From Methylococcales bacterium (lineage in GTDB: Bacteria > Pseudomonadota > Gammaproteobacteria > Methylococcales > Methylomonadaceae), in assembly GCA_026399015.1 (NCBI GenBank), contig JAPLRS010000016.1, forward strand, positions 62,001 through 126,000: DNA of 64,000 nt, in the 5' to 3' direction. The translations under genes and the position numbers were made by a program. Numbering within the stretch: the stretch's first letter is position 1; each line of letters begins with the position of its first letter. The notes beneath the pieces are model-generated. The model saw nothing but the letters and a program-made list of their open reading frames with translations. It had not been told where the DNA came from and did no database searches. This document shows positions 45,353 through 56,928 of the stretch, in pieces.

Positions 45353-47158
45353 TTATTCTGCTTTTGGTTTAGCCCGACGCGAAGTTGAACTCATACGCTT
45401 TTTACTTTTATCTATTTTTCTAGCCGTATCATCACCAGAAACAGACGAACCTTCTCCTAATTTAGAGATATTCAACTGCTGACCAGCAACTCGAATTTTT
45501 TTCAACTCTTCAAATAATTCTTTGGGCATACCGGCTGGTAATTCAACAGTACTAAAATTGTCTTGTATTCTGATACGTGCGATATGATCACCATCAATAC
45601 CAGTTTCATTAGCAATCGCACCCACAATATTCCCAGGCTTAACGCCATGATTGTGTCCAACTTCAATGCGGAATGTCTCCATTTCAATATCAGCACCTGA
45701 GCCAAAACTACGTTTAGGTTTACGTTCCCTATCTGAACGCTCACCTCTTTCTCTTCGAGGTCGATCATCTCGACTTGAGCGATCGTCTCTATCTCTATCT
45801 CTATCCCTACCCTCGTGAGATTTCTTAGGAAGATTTTGTAATAATAAGGGTGTATCACCCTGCACTATCTTTGCTAAAGCAGAAGCGATTTCTAATGCAG
45901 ATACATTATGCTCTTGTTGATATTGCTCTAACAATTGCGAGAAAAAGCTTAATTCTTGACTTGCTAAAGTATCAGTAATATTTTGTTTGAAACGAGAAAT
46001 TCTCTTATTATTAATAACTTCTGTTGAAGGCAAGCCCATTTCTTCAATTTTTTGCTTAGTAGCTTTTTCAATATTACCAAGTAATCTTCGTTCTCTAGGT
46101 GCAATAAATAAAATAGCATCACCCGAACGGCCAGCACGACCAGTTCTACCAATTCGATGAATGTAAGACTCTGTGTCGTAAGGGATATCATAATTCACAA
46201 CATGTGTAATACGATCAACATCTAAGCCACGAGCCGCAACATCAGTTGCTAATAGAATATCTAATTTGCCATTTTTAAGATGAGCAATCGTTCGCTCCCT
46301 TAAAGCTTGTGACATATCACCATTAATGGCCGCCGCAGAGTAACCTCGAGCTTCTAACTTCTCTGCCAACTCAATGGTTGCTGTTTTGGTACGGACGAAA
46401 ATAATCATCCCATCAAATGTTTCAGCCTCAAGAATACGGGTTAATGCATCTAATTTATGAACGCCACTAACCATCCAAAATCTTTGACGAATATTTTCAG
46501 CAGACGCAGTCGTCACTTTAATAGTCACTTGAGCAGGATCCGTTAAGTATTCTTGCGCAATTTTGCGAATAACTGATGGCATAGTTGCAGAGAATAAAGC
46601 AATTTGGATATCGTCTGGCGTTTGTTCTAACACCCATTCAACATCATCAATAAAGCCCATTCTGAGCATTTCATCAGCTTCATCTAAAACTAATACTTTT
46701 AAAGTATCTAAATTTAAAGTGCCTTTACGCATGTGATCCATAACACGACCAGGTGTACCCACTACAACATGCGCACCTCTTTTAAGTTGACGCAATTGAG
46801 TGCTGTAATCTTGACCACCATAAATTGGCAATACATGAAAACCTTTCATGTGGGCAGCATAGCGTTGAAACGCTTCTGCTACTTGAATTGCTAATTCACG
46901 TGTAGGTGCTAGAACTAAAACTTGTGGATCTTTTTGTCGTAAATCAATACGAGATAGTATGGGTAGTGCGAAAGCAGCAGTTTTACCTGTTCCTGTTTGC
47001 GCTTGTCCCAATACATCTTTGCCTTGTAGCATAAAAGGGATAACTTGCGCTTGAATAGGTGAAGGTGTTTCATACCCCACATCGTCCAATGCTTTTAGCA
47101 CAGGGTCTATCAGTGCTAATTCACGGAAAGTGGTTAATGTTGAAACATCATTGGACAT
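45353..47158 (-). CDS. deaD: DEAD-box ATP-dependent RNA helicase DeaD/CsdA
   Basis: AQTGTGKTAAFALP, DEAD, SATMP, HRIGRTGRAG; C-terminal RNA-binding DbpA-like domain and RD-rich linker. Confidence 0.95.
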   Translation of the reverse strand: MSNDVSTLTTFRELALIDPVLKALDDVGYETPSPIQAQVIPFMLQGKDVLGQAQTGTGKTAAFALPILSRIDLRQKDPQVLVLAPTRELAIQVAEAFQRYAAHMKGFHVLPIYGGQDYSTQLRQLKRGAHVVVGTPGRVMDHMRKGTLNLDTLKVLVLDEADEMLRMGFIDDVEWVLEQTPDDIQIALFSATMPSVIRKIAQEYLTDPAQVTIKVTTASAENIRQRFWMVSGVHKLDALTRILEAETFDGMIIFVRTKTATIELAEKLEARGYSAAAINGDMSQALRERTIAHLKNGKLDILLATDVAARGLDVDRITHVVNYDIPYDTESYIHRIGRTGRAGRSGDAILFIAPRERRLLGNIEKATKQKIEEMGLPSTEVINNKRISRFKQNITDTLASQELSFFSQLLEQYQQEHNVSALEIASALAKIVQGDTPLLLQNLPKKSHEGRDRDRDRDDRSSRDDRPRRERGERSDRERKPKRSFGSGADIEMETFRIEVGHNHGVKPGNIVGAIANETGIDGDHIARIRIQDNFSTVELPAGMPKELFEELKKIRVAGQQLNISKLGEGSSVSGDDTARKIDKSKKRMSSTSRRAKPKAE

Positions 47159-47431
47159 GTATTTACCTGTATGGAATATTTAGAATGCGCATTAAGCGCG
47201 GGGAACTATTTGTTTATCAAGCCATTATACCTGAAACTTATAACATTTGCAGTATTAGATGACTCCAAATCGTCATTTATATCACTATAAATAATCAACT
47301 CCTACCGCTTAGAAACTCATTAAATAGCAATAACTTTTCATTTAACACCTTGCCCACAGTACCTTTTTTATGTGTTTGCTTGCTATAATGACCATTGTTC
47401 GTAACTGTATCAATTTTAATCGAGAGATTGC

Positions 47432-48307
47432 ATGATTCAAGGTAGTATCGTAGCGCTAGTAACACCGATGTTTGAAAACGGTGCAGTAGATAAAGAAAGT
47501 TTACAAAAATTAATAGAATTCCATATTGAACAAGGGACTGATGCAGTTGTTGCCGTCGGCACAACAGGTGAATCTGCCACATTAACCGAAGCAGAACATT
47601 GCGATGTTATTAAAACGATAGTTGAGTATGTTGCTGGAAGAATTCCTGTGATTGCAGGTACAGGTGCAAACTCAACAACTGAAGCTATTGAACTTACTCG
47701 TAAAGCTAAAGAAGTTGGGGCTGACGCTTGCTTAATCGTTACACCTTATTACAATAAACCCACCCAAGAAGGCTTATATCTTCATCATAAGGCTATTGCG
47801 GAAGCGGTTGATATCCCTCAAATACTTTATAATGTTCCTGGTAGAACAGCCTGTGATATGTTGCCAGAAACCGTAGGACGCTTAGCAAAAATCCCAAACA
47901 TTGTAGGCGTTAAAGAAGCAACAGGTGAACTTGATAGAATCGCTAAAATTAGAGACTTAACCGGCGCTGACTTTGCTATTTATACTGGAGACGATGCTAC
48001 AAGCCGTGAGTTTTGCTTATTAGGTGGCAATGGAACTATTACGGTTACCGGCAATGTGGCGCCTAAATTAGTACACGAAATGATAAAAGCAGCTATTGAA
48101 GGCGACAAGGAAGCTGCACTCCGCATTGATGAAAAACTAGTAGATCTTCACAAATACTTATTTATACAATCCAACCCTATTCCTGTTAAATGGGCTATTG
48201 CAGAGATGGGCTTAATGAACAACGGTATTCGACTCCCACTTACTTGGTTAACTGAAGATTGTTTTGCTCAAGTTCGCGACGCCATGCATAAGGCTAACAT
48301 TTTATAA
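47432..48307 (+). CDS. dapA: 4-hydroxy-tetrahydrodipicolinate synthase
   Basis: GTTGESATLTEAEH...YYNKPTQEGLYLHHKAIAEAVDIPQILYNVPGRT. Confidence 0.98.
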   Translation: MIQGSIVALVTPMFENGAVDKESLQKLIEFHIEQGTDAVVAVGTTGESATLTEAEHCDVIKTIVEYVAGRIPVIAGTGANSTTEAIELTRKAKEVGADACLIVTPYYNKPTQEGLYLHHKAIAEAVDIPQILYNVPGRTACDMLPETVGRLAKIPNIVGVKEATGELDRIAKIRDLTGADFAIYTGDDATSREFCLLGGNGTITVTGNVAPKLVHEMIKAAIEGDKEAALRIDEKLVDLHKYLFIQSNPIPVKWAIAEMGLMNNGIRLPLTWLTEDCFAQVRDAMHKANIL

Positions 48308-48987
48308 TGATGAGATTTCTACGCACCTTTATTTTAAGCGCGATCGTTCTAGCCAGTCTTTCAGCGTGTACCTATATTAAAAGCCTTTTTCCAGATAAAG
48401 AAAAAGATTATCAATACACCACTGAAATTGCGCCTTTGATATTACCTGAAGATTTAAAAAGTAATGCTGTACCTAGCCTTACAAACTCAGCAAGGGTCAA
48501 TTCTGAACCAACTATTACCCCAACAACGGATTTAACCAAGTCAGAATTGCCCCCGACTGCTGAGTTAAACACCGATGAAACTGAAGGCAATAATGACTCT
48601 AGAGCAAATCCAATTAGCTTAATTGATAAGCAAAATGAGCTAGAAATCAATGCCCCAATAGCAAGATCGTGGCGGTTGATTAATAAAGGTTTAAGCCGAA
48701 AAGCCATTGAGATTATTGACCGTAATCAAGAAAGCAAAACATTTACTGTCCATTTTTCTGCAGATGATCAAAAATCTGAAAACGATTCTTACTGGCATAA
48801 AGCCGTAAACTTCTTTGGTGCCTTACAACCCAAAAACGACATATACCTCGTTAAACTACAAGACATTCAACAGCAGTCTACTAAGGTGTCTATTACAGAT
48901 GAACAAGACAAAATCTTAAACGACTCAAATAGCAGTCAATTATTAAACGTTATAAAAGAAGCGCTTAAAGAAGATTTAAGCAAGTAA
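48307..48987 (+). CDS. bamC: BamC-like outer membrane assembly lipoprotein
   Basis: Lipobox LASLSAC; downstream of dapA as typical; weak BamC-like sequence. Confidence 0.75.
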   Translation: MMRFLRTFILSAIVLASLSACTYIKSLFPDKEKDYQYTTEIAPLILPEDLKSNAVPSLTNSARVNSEPTITPTTDLTKSELPPTAELNTDETEGNNDSRANPISLIDKQNELEINAPIARSWRLINKGLSRKAIEIIDRNQESKTFTVHFSADDQKSENDSYWHKAVNFFGALQPKNDIYLVKLQDIQQQSTKVSITDEQDKILNDSNSSQLLNVIKEALKEDLSK

Positions 48988-49088
48988 ACCACTTACCACC
49001 CCTATCTTGAGCAAGAAGAGCACACTTAATATCCTAATCATCTATTAAGTGACTCTGGGTAAATAAAAACACCAACTGTGCTACTAAC

Positions 49089-52000
49089 ATGTTAAAAATA
49101 TCTGGTACCTCTGCATTATCTGACTTTCGCGTTAACCGATTACTTGCTGATCTAAAAGCCATTGAACCCCATATCACTGATCTATCAGCGACTTATCTAC
49201 ACTTTATTGATGTTGATACAGACCTTAACGGTACAGACCTAAATGTCTTAAAACAACTTTTAAGCTACGGACCTGCGGAAATTCAAAAGATCACACCTAC
49301 AACCACACTCTTAGTTATTCCTCGCGCAGGTACGCAATCACCTTGGTCAAGTAAAGCCACAGAAATTGCTCAACGCTGTGGACTATCAAATATCAAACGC
49401 ATAGAACGTGGCGTTGAATACTTAATAGCTTCGAGCATGCCAATTGCTGAACAAGTAAAAACTGCACTGTCTGCTCTTATACACGATCGTATGACACAAA
49501 ACGTAGTCTTCGATGTACAAGACCTAGATCTATTCTCTCAACATGTACCAAAACCACTGGTCTATGTTGACCTAATTTCCCAAGGCCGTGATGCACTAGT
49601 TACCGCCAACACCGAACTAGGCTTAGCATTATCGACAGATGAAATAGATTACTTAACAGATAGTTTTAGCCAATTAGGCAGAAACCCAACTGATGTTGAA
49701 CTTATGATGTTTGCGCAAGCTAACTCAGAACATTGCCGACATAAGATATTTAATGCTAACTGGACTATTGATGGTATAGATCAAGCTCAGTCATTGTTTA
49801 GCATGATTAAAAACACCGCCACAAAAAGTCCAGATGATATTTTATCGGCTTATCATGACAATGCCTCAGTAGCCGTTGGAGCCCCAACCACCAAAGTATT
49901 CATTCGTAATGCCTTAACTGGCACCTATACTTATACAGAAGAAGAAGTGCCTTTCTTAATGAAAGTTGAAACGCACAACCACCCAACAGCCATTTCACCT
50001 TTCCCAGGAGCTGCTACTGGTTCGGGCGGTGAAATAAGAGATGAAGGCGCCACCGGCAGAGGCTCTCATACCAAAGCTGGCTTAACTGGATTTTCAGTAT
50101 CTCATTTAAAAATCCCTGGTTACGCGCAGCCTTGGGAACAAGATCATGGTAAACCAGAACGTATTTCATCAGCTCTAGAGATTATGTTAGAAGGCCCTTT
50201 AGGGGGTGCTGCTTTCAATAATGAATTTGGTAGACCCAATATTGCTGGCTATTTTAGAAACTTTGAACAGTTGGCACCAGGTGCGACAGAAAATGAATAT
50301 AAAGGCTACCACAAACCTATTATGATAGCGGGTGGCATGGGCAATATTCGCCCTATGCTCATTGATAAGCATCCTATTCCCGCCGGCTCATTAATTATTA
50401 TTTTAGGTGGCCCAGCTATGCTCATTGGCTTGGGCGGTGGCGCTGCTTCCTCACAAGCTTCTGGCTCAGGTTCTGAAGATCTTGATTTTGCCTCAGTACA
50501 ACGCGAAAACCCAGAAATGGAACGCCGTTGCCAAGAGGTTATCAATCACTGTAATTCGCTCGGACAAGACACACCTATCATCTCTATACATGATATAGGT
50601 GCCGGTGGTTTATCAAATGCAGTACCAGAAATCATTCACGACTGTGATCGTGGCGGACGCTTTGAGCTTCGCAAGGTAAACATCGCAGACAAAGGCATGT
50701 CACCTATGCAAATTTGGTGTAATGAAGCCCAAGAACGCTACGTTATCGCTATAAAACCGGAATCATTAGATTTATTTGCGGCTTTTTGTGAACGTGAACA
50801 TTGTTTATATGCTGTCATTGGTGAAGCCACAGATGCAGAACATTTAACTCTAAATGATCTGCTTTTAGATAAAAAAGCCGTTGATATTCCCATGTCTATT
50901 TTATTTGGGAAACCACCCAAAATGCATAGACATACCCAGCATGTTAAACCGAATACCCAAAAACTAAACTTTGCTAACATTGATATAAACGATGCCGTTA
51001 AACGCGTACTTTCATTCCCTGCGGTCGCTGATAAAAGCTTTTTAATACATATTGGTGATCGCTCTGTCACCGGCTTAGTTGCTAGAGACCAAATGGTAGG
51101 TCCATGGCAAATCCCTGTTGCTGACGTAGCGGTAACAGCTTCTGGTTATTATGCTTATACTGGTGAAGCGATGGCCATGGGTGAAAGAGCACCTCTCGCT
51201 GTCATCAATGCGCCTGCATCTGGTCGCATGGCCATAGCTGAAGCAATCACTAACATAGCTGCAGCAAATATTGCCTCAATTAACAAAATTAAAATATCTG
51301 CAAACTGGATGGCTGCTGCTGGCTATCAAGGGGAAGATGCCGCATTATTTGATACAGTAAAAGCAGTTGGCATGGATTTATGCCCTGAATTAGGTATTGC
51401 CATCCCAGTAGGTAAAGACTCTTTATCTATGAAAACTGTATGGCAAGATAACGGTGCAGAAAAAATCATGACCGCTCCACTGTCATTAATTGTTACTGCA
51501 TTTGCACCTGTATTAGATATAAGCAAAACACTTACGCCACAACTAAAATGGCTAGACAACGAAGAAACCCTCTTACTCTTTATCAATCTAGGTAAAAGCC
51601 GCTTAGGTGGTTCGATATTAGCCCAAGTTTATAATCAAATTGGCGAAACACATGATTGTCCCGACGTTGATAACCCGCATTTATTAAAAACCTTCTTTAA
51701 ATCGATACAAACCCTCAATACACAAGGCAAAATACTTAGTTATCATGATCGATCAGATGGTGGTCTGTTAGCAACGCTTTCTGAAATGATGTTTGCTAGC
51801 CGATTAGGCGCGTCTATTTCTATAGACCAATTAGGAGATGATGCATTATCCGCCTTGTTTAACGAAGAACTAGGTGCAACTATACAAATTAAAGCCAGTG
51901 ATATTAATGAAGTTTTAGAAATTTTATATGAAGCTGAATTAAATGATCGCACCAGTGTTTTAGGTATAGTAACCAAAGAGCCAAACCTTTCTATACACTA

Positions 52001-52985
52001 TAACAATGAACTCATTTACGAGGCACCACGAACCGAATTACAAAACATTTGGTCAGAAGTCAGCTATAAAATGCAAGCTTTGCGAGATAATCCAGACTGC
52101 GCAAAACAACAATATGACCGCATCTCAGATGACAATGATCCTGGCTTAACAGCGACCTTATCATTTGATATCAACGATGATATAACAAGTAATTTACCTA
52201 AAACCAATAAACCTAAGGTCGCTATTTTAAGAGAACAAGGTGTTAATGGTCATGTTGAAATGGCTGCCGCGTTTGATCGCGCTGGCTTTACCAGTATAGA
52301 TATTCATATGACGGATATCATTCATGGTCGAATTAGCTTAAATGACTTTGTTGGCTTAGTGGCTTGCGGTGGTTTTTCTTACGGTGACGTATTAGGTGCA
52401 GGGGGCGGATGGGCTAAATCAATACTCTTTAACCCACGCGCCCGAGAAGAATTTAGTAACTTCTTTAACCGACCCGATACTTTTGGCTTAGGTGTTTGTA
52501 ACGGTTGCCAAATGATGTCTGGGCTTAAAGAAATCATACCAGGCGCAGAAAATTGGCCGAGCTTTAAACGCAACCAATCAGAACAATTTGAAGCCAGAGT
52601 TGCCATGGTTGAAATACAAGCTTCCCCCTCTATTTTTTTTACTGACATGGCAGGCTCTAAGATACCTGTTGCCGTAGCTCATGGCGAAGGCAGAGCTGAA
52701 TTTTCACACAATATGCAAGAGGCTATAAACTCAAATAACATTGCGCTGTCTTATATTGATAACTATGGCAATAAAACAACGGAATTTCCGGCCAACCCTA
52801 ACGGCTCACCGCTAGGCATAACAGGCTTAACAAATGCTGACGGACGCTTTACAATTATGATGCCGCATCCAGAGCGGTGTTTTAGATCAATTCAAAACTC
52901 TTGGCACCCACAAGACTGGCAAGAATATGGGGCTTGGATGAGAATGTTTAGAAACGCAAGAGTTTGGACAGAAGGCTTAAAGTAA
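49089..52985 (+). CDS. purL: Phosphoribosylformylglycinamidine synthase
   Basis: [14 protein letters not shown]...[30 protein letters not shown]; glutaminase domain GVCNGCQM. Confidence 0.98.
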   Translation: MLKISGTSALSDFRVNRLLADLKAIEPHITDLSATYLHFIDVDTDLNGTDLNVLKQLLSYGPAEIQKITPTTTLLVIPRAGTQSPWSSKATEIAQRCGLSNIKRIERGVEYLIASSMPIAEQVKTALSALIHDRMTQNVVFDVQDLDLFSQHVPKPLVYVDLISQGRDALVTANTELGLALSTDEIDYLTDSFSQLGRNPTDVELMMFAQANSEHCRHKIFNANWTIDGIDQAQSLFSMIKNTATKSPDDILSAYHDNASVAVGAPTTKVFIRNALTGTYTYTEEEVPFLMKVETHNHPTAISPFPGAATGSGGEIRDEGATGRGSHTKAGLTGFSVSHLKIPGYAQPWEQDHGKPERISSALEIMLEGPLGGAAFNNEFGRPNIAGYFRNFEQLAPGATENEYKGYHKPIMIAGGMGNIRPMLIDKHPIPAGSLIIILGGPAMLIGLGGGAASSQASGSGSEDLDFASVQRENPEMERRCQEVINHCNSLGQDTPIISIHDIGAGGLSNAVPEIIHDCDRGGRFELRKVNIADKGMSPMQIWCNEAQERYVIAIKPESLDLFAAFCEREHCLYAVIGEATDAEHLTLNDLLLDKKAVDIPMSILFGKPPKMHRHTQHVKPNTQKLNFANIDINDAVKRVLSFPAVADKSFLIHIGDRSVTGLVARDQMVGPWQIPVADVAVTASGYYAYTGEAMAMGERAPLAVINAPASGRMAIAEAITNIAAANIASINKIKISANWMAAAGYQGEDAALFDTVKAVGMDLCPELGIAIPVGKDSLSMKTVWQDNGAEKIMTAPLSLIVTAFAPVLDISKTLTPQLKWLDNEETLLLFINLGKSRLGGSILAQVYNQIGETHDCPDVDNPHLLKTFFKSIQTLNTQGKILSYHDRSDGGLLATLSEMMFASRLGASISIDQLGDDALSALFNEELGATIQIKASDINEVLEILYEAELNDRTSVLGIVTKEPNLSIHYNNELIYEAPRTELQNIWSEVSYKMQALRDNPDCAKQQYDRISDDNDPGLTATLSFDINDDITSNLPKTNKPKVAILREQGVNGHVEMAAAFDRAGFTSIDIHMTDIIHGRISLNDFVGLVACGGFSYGDVLGAGGGWAKSILFNPRAREEFSNFFNRPDTFGLGVCNGCQMMSGLKEIIPGAENWPSFKRNQSEQFEARVAMVEIQASPSIFFTDMAGSKIPVAVAHGEGRAEFSHNMQEAINSNNIALSYIDNYGNKTTEFPANPNGSPLGITGLTNADGRFTIMMPHPERCFRSIQNSWHPQDWQEYGAWMRMFRNARVWTEGLK

Positions 52986-53047
52986 ACCTATCAAGGCTCC
53001 AAACTTAAAAGTAACGAGCCTTATTAGAATCAAGAACAGGACAATGA

Positions 53048-53497
53048 ATGATTTCGATAAGTTATAAGCATACAAATAAAGTGTTGATAGCATTATGTCT
53101 AATTGTCATTTTGACTATCCCTGACATATTAATAGAATTATTTGTTGAAGGCATACACTTTGTCATTGAAATAATAGCTGAAATGACCCACCTCGCCTTC
53201 GAAGGTGTCGAGTCGGTCCTGGATCATTTTATCGAACATCATTTCCATACAGAAATGCATGAGACTCAAGTAATTGTTTTTTACATTATTATGAGTGTTT
53301 TAGCCATCCCGACCTATTATATTGCTAAGATTTTGCCACGCATTTATTTTGCTATGGAAAAGCACATTAGTGAAATGTGGCTAAGTAATAGAAATCACGC
53401 TCAACTGTATTGGCTAGGTATGTCCATCAACGATAAAATCAAACTAGGCTTAATGATTATTGTTGGCCTCTACTTTGCCTCATTTTTTATCATGTAA
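53048..53497 (+). CDS. Uncharacterised membrane protein with a His/Glu-rich segment between hydrophobic helices
   Basis: 149 aa ORF; ESVLDHFIEHHFHTEMHETQ flanked by hydrophobic segments. Confidence 0.65.
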   Translation: MISISYKHTNKVLIALCLIVILTIPDILIELFVEGIHFVIEIIAEMTHLAFEGVESVLDHFIEHHFHTEMHETQVIVFYIIMSVLAIPTYYIAKILPRIYFAMEKHISEMWLSNRNHAQLYWLGMSINDKIKLGLMIIVGLYFASFFIM

Positions 53498-53503
53498 TTT
53501 ATT

Positions 53504-53884
53504 ATGACGATCAAAAAAACTCAACCAGACAAAAGCAAGTTAAATCAGATTGTTACAGATGCCAGACGCAATCAAGAGTTAAGAGAACAGTCTTATAGAG
53601 GTCAAGCACTTAAACTTTATCCTTGGATATGTGGCAGATGTGCGCGGGAATTTACCCATGTGACTTTAACGGAACTGACCGTACATCATAAAAACCATAA
53701 CCACGATGACAACCCCAGTGATGGCAGTAATTGGGAGTTACTTTGTCTTTATTGTCATGATAATGAACATCAGCGCTACGAGGAAACTCGGTTCAGCAGT
53801 AAGCAATCTTCAAGTAGCACTGCAAACGTGTCTACACATAATCCATTTGCTAACCTGCAAAACTTACTAAACACCAAAAAATAA
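53504..53884 (+). CDS. yajD: YajD-family HNH nuclease
   Basis: WICGRCAREFTHVTLTELTVHHKNHNHDDNPSDGSNWELLCLYCHDNEH. Confidence 0.9.
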   Translation: MTIKKTQPDKSKLNQIVTDARRNQELREQSYRGQALKLYPWICGRCAREFTHVTLTELTVHHKNHNHDDNPSDGSNWELLCLYCHDNEHQRYEETRFSSKQSSSSTANVSTHNPFANLQNLLNTKK

Positions 53885-53917
53885 ACACCACAAATCTAAA
53901 GCATCTATTGGTGTTTA
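53882..53917. terminator. Hairpin at the 3' ends of convergent yajD and rnhA, overlapping the rnhA coding end
   Basis: TAAACACCA ... TGGTGTTTA 9-bp stem. Confidence 0.45.
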
Positions 53918-54369
53918 GCTAAAGAATCAATCCCTTTATTAGCCAATAGATCTGCTCTTTCATTGCCAACATTGCCAGAGTGACCTTTAACCCACTGCCA
54001 TTCAATCTGATGGTGGTTAATTAAGCCATCTAATCTGCGCCATAAATCTTCATTCTTTACAGGCGCCTTAGAGGCAGTTTTCCAACCTTTTTGTTTCCAA
54101 TTTGGCATCCAGTCTGTAATACCTTTTAACACATAACTAGAGTCACTAAATAATTCTATTTTACAAGACTGTTTTAAAGCCTCAAGTGCTTTAATTGCAG
54201 CCATTAATTCCATACGATTATTTGTAGTATGCTGTTCACCACCAAATATCTCTTTAGTCATACCTTTATAATTAAGAGTCGCCCCCCAACCTCCCTGCCC
54301 CGGATTACCACGGCAAGCCCCATCAGTATAAATAACAACCCTATTATTCATGTTTATTTTTTTGTGCAA
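53905..54369 (-). CDS. rnhA: Ribonuclease HI
   Basis: [26 protein letters not shown]...[16 protein letters not shown]...[18 protein letters not shown]. Confidence 0.97.
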   Translation of the reverse strand: MHKKINMNNRVVIYTDGACRGNPGQGGWGATLNYKGMTKEIFGGEQHTTNNRMELMAAIKALEALKQSCKIELFSDSSYVLKGITDWMPNWKQKGWKTASKAPVKNEDLWRRLDGLINHHQIEWQWVKGHSGNVGNERADLLANKGIDSLAKHQ

Positions 54370-55060
54370 CAGTATTCATAGAACTAACTAAGCTTAATTG
54401 ATGTGTAGCATTTTTAACAGGCGTTAAAGGGATAATATTATATCTGCGTTTAATAGACCTAACAGCATAAGCCGAAAAAAAGACAGAAAAATCATTGAAA
54501 AATTGCCCAGCCTGTTTGGTACTAGTTGATTCTAAATTAAATTTAGACGAATTGCTCACTTCAAAATTTAATAATTTTAACCAATCTAATACTCTAGAAC
54601 GATAGATAAAGTGACCCTGCCATGAATCAGACATTTTCATATCTAGCAAAAATTGATATCTAACCCACAAACTTGAAGGATTAAAATTAAGAATAATTAA
54701 CACGCCTTCCGGCTTTAATACTCGCTCAATTTCACGCATTGTTTGAAAGCGATGCGTATCAAACTCTAATAGATGCGGCACGATTACCATATCAAATGAC
54801 TCAGATTGCAAGGGTAAAGCGTAAGCCTTGGCTCTTATATGATTAGCGTTATCACAGCCCATACCTTTAGTATCGAGAACCGTAAAATTTTTATACAAAC
54901 TGCAATCTATAAACTCGCTTTCCCAATTTAAACCACCAATCTGCAAAATGTGTTGCTGGCAACTGACGGTAATAGCCTTTTGTAAATATTCAACTTCCAA
55001 TTCTTTAAGCAATTTACCTCTTGGTGTCTGGTAAAGGGCAAACAAGAAATTACGTTTCAT
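54344..55060 (-). CDS. SAM-dependent methyltransferase (YafS-like context)
   Basis: Class I methyltransferase region [50 protein letters not shown]; adjacent to rnhA and mltD. Confidence 0.85.
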   Translation of the reverse strand: MKRNFLFALYQTPRGKLLKELEVEYLQKAITVSCQQHILQIGGLNWESEFIDCSLYKNFTVLDTKGMGCDNANHIRAKAYALPLQSESFDMVIVPHLLEFDTHRFQTMREIERVLKPEGVLIILNFNPSSLWVRYQFLLDMKMSDSWQGHFIYRSRVLDWLKLLNFEVSNSSKFNLESTSTKQAGQFFNDFSVFFSAYAVRSIKRRYNIIPLTPVKNATHQLSLVSSMNTVAQKNKHE

Positions 55061-55154
55061 TTATCACATCCATAGCAACATTACCTTAATGATATTTCAA
55101 TGAAAAAATGGTATCATTAAATTAAAGAAAGTAAATACAAAGTAAGGTTTAAAA

Positions 55155-56819
55155 ATGATACGCGTTAAATTTAACCGTTCGATTAAATTGCTGTTAATGT
55201 CTTCTTCTCTAGTGATGGTGGGCTGTTCTGAAACCCCAAAATCATCACTAAACCTTACAGATGCAAATCCTGTAACACCCACTAATGATGATAATAGTGG
55301 TCGACATAAATACCACAATGTTCACATACACAAACATATCCAAACTGCCGCCAATCATAAAAACACAGTTTGGGAGCGCATGCTATCTTTATATTCACTG
55401 CCTGAAATTGACAATCCTAGAGTCAACAGAGAAATTGAATGGTATCTAGACCACCCTGCAGCACTAGCCATTATCCAACAACGCGCTGAACCCTATTTAA
55501 CGCACATCTTAGATGAAATTGAAGCTAGAGATATGCCGGGCGAATTGGCTTTATTACCTGTCGTTGAAAGTGCCTTTGTCCCCGATGCTTATTCAAAAGC
55601 TGATGCATCTGGGCTTTGGCAATTTGTGCCAGCTACAGGCCGCGAATATGGCTTACAACAAAATGATTGGTATGATGGTCGTAAAGATATTTATGCCTCA
55701 ACCAAAGCAGCGACTACCTACCTAAAAGAATTAAATGAAACCTTTGATGGTGATTGGTTGTTAGCGTTAGCCTCTTATAATTGTGGCAAAGGTAGATTGA
55801 AAAAATCTATCGATAAAAATGCAGAACTCAATCTGCCCACTGATTATTGGTCATTAGATTTACCCGATGAAACACAAGACTATGTGCCACGTTTATTAGC
55901 CATTGCTAAAATATTTGGTAATGCTGATGAATATAATGTGCATTTGCAACATATTCCAAACAGACCTTACTTTGAAGTAGTTGACATTAAATCACCTCTT
56001 GATTTAAACAAAGCAGCAGAATTAGCTAACACCCCGCTACATGTGTTTTTAAAATTAAACCCTGGTTTCAACAAAGGCAGTACAGCGCCACAAGGCCCTC
56101 ATCGTCTTTTAGTACCAGTTGCGCACGCAGAAAACTTTAAAAACAAACTCGCGGCACTACCTTTGGCAGAAAGAGTCACCTTAAAACCCATTATTGCACC
56201 GCGTCCCACTCAAACAGCATTACATACGGACAATCGCGAAGACTTACTTAAGCCAATTACCATGGCTTACAAAGTTAAAGCAGGTGAAAGCTTAGCTAGT
56301 ATTGCCACCAAGAATCACACTACACCAAAAGCCTTACGAGTTTTAAATCATTTAAAGAGCGACGCAATACATCTAGGTATGAATATTCAAATTCCTAATG
56401 AAGCCAAGCCTAACCTAAACAAAACGGTCTTAGCGCAACTAGAAAAAACTACAAAACCAAAACTACCGACTACCCAAAGCTACGAAGTTAAAAAAGGTGA
56501 TACTTTATACAGCATCTCGCAACGGTATTCAGTATCTGCAAAAGACTTGGCCACTTGGAACAATGTTGAATTAAAAACGGCTTTGGCACCAGGTAAAAAA
56601 CTAACTATAAAAGCGATGACTCAACAAGTCGCAAGTGTAGCGCCACTGCGCTTAGTTAATTACACCGTTGTTAAAAACGACTCACTGGATCATATATCTA
56701 AAAAGTTTAACGTGCCAGTCAATGAACTGCGTAGGACTAATGCCACAGCCCTCTCTAAAGGCTTGTTACCTGGTCTCAAATTAAAAATTATTGTTGATAG
56801 CAACCAGTATTCTAGCTAG
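55155..56819 (+). CDS. mltD: Membrane-bound lytic murein transglycosylase D with LysM domains
   Basis: Lipobox MVGCS; SLT motif LLPVVESAFVPDAYSKADASGLWQFVPATGREYGL; LysM repeats YEVKKGDTLYSISQRYSVSAKDLATWN. Confidence 0.94.
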   Translation: MIRVKFNRSIKLLLMSSSLVMVGCSETPKSSLNLTDANPVTPTNDDNSGRHKYHNVHIHKHIQTAANHKNTVWERMLSLYSLPEIDNPRVNREIEWYLDHPAALAIIQQRAEPYLTHILDEIEARDMPGELALLPVVESAFVPDAYSKADASGLWQFVPATGREYGLQQNDWYDGRKDIYASTKAATTYLKELNETFDGDWLLALASYNCGKGRLKKSIDKNAELNLPTDYWSLDLPDETQDYVPRLLAIAKIFGNADEYNVHLQHIPNRPYFEVVDIKSPLDLNKAAELANTPLHVFLKLNPGFNKGSTAPQGPHRLLVPVAHAENFKNKLAALPLAERVTLKPIIAPRPTQTALHTDNREDLLKPITMAYKVKAGESLASIATKNHTTPKALRVLNHLKSDAIHLGMNIQIPNEAKPNLNKTVLAQLEKTTKPKLPTTQSYEVKKGDTLYSISQRYSVSAKDLATWNNVELKTALAPGKKLTIKAMTQQVASVAPLRLVNYTVVKNDSLDHISKKFNVPVNELRRTNATALSKGLLPGLKLKIIVDSNQYSS

Positions 56820-56884
56820 TCACCCTGAATCCATAGATTAAAGTGACAAGTAGTCTAAAAAAGATCAAACTGAAAGTCAGGAAA

Positions 56885-56914
56885 CTAACAAACCAAAAGT
56901 ATCAGGTTTGTTAG
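56885..56914. terminator. Hairpin between convergent mltD and clpB (putative terminator)
   Basis: 10-bp stem CTAACAAACC-aaaagtatca-GGTTTGTTAG. Confidence 0.55.
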
Positions 56915-56928
56915 CTTACTCTTGGAAA

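Noticed and set aside
45502-46191. Minus-strand alternate-frame ORFs 45502..45858 and 45964..46191
   Set aside because: Out-of-frame shadows inside deaD with no independent support.
55097-55318. Minus-strand ORF 55097..55318
   Set aside because: Overlaps the mltD signal peptide region antisense; no support.
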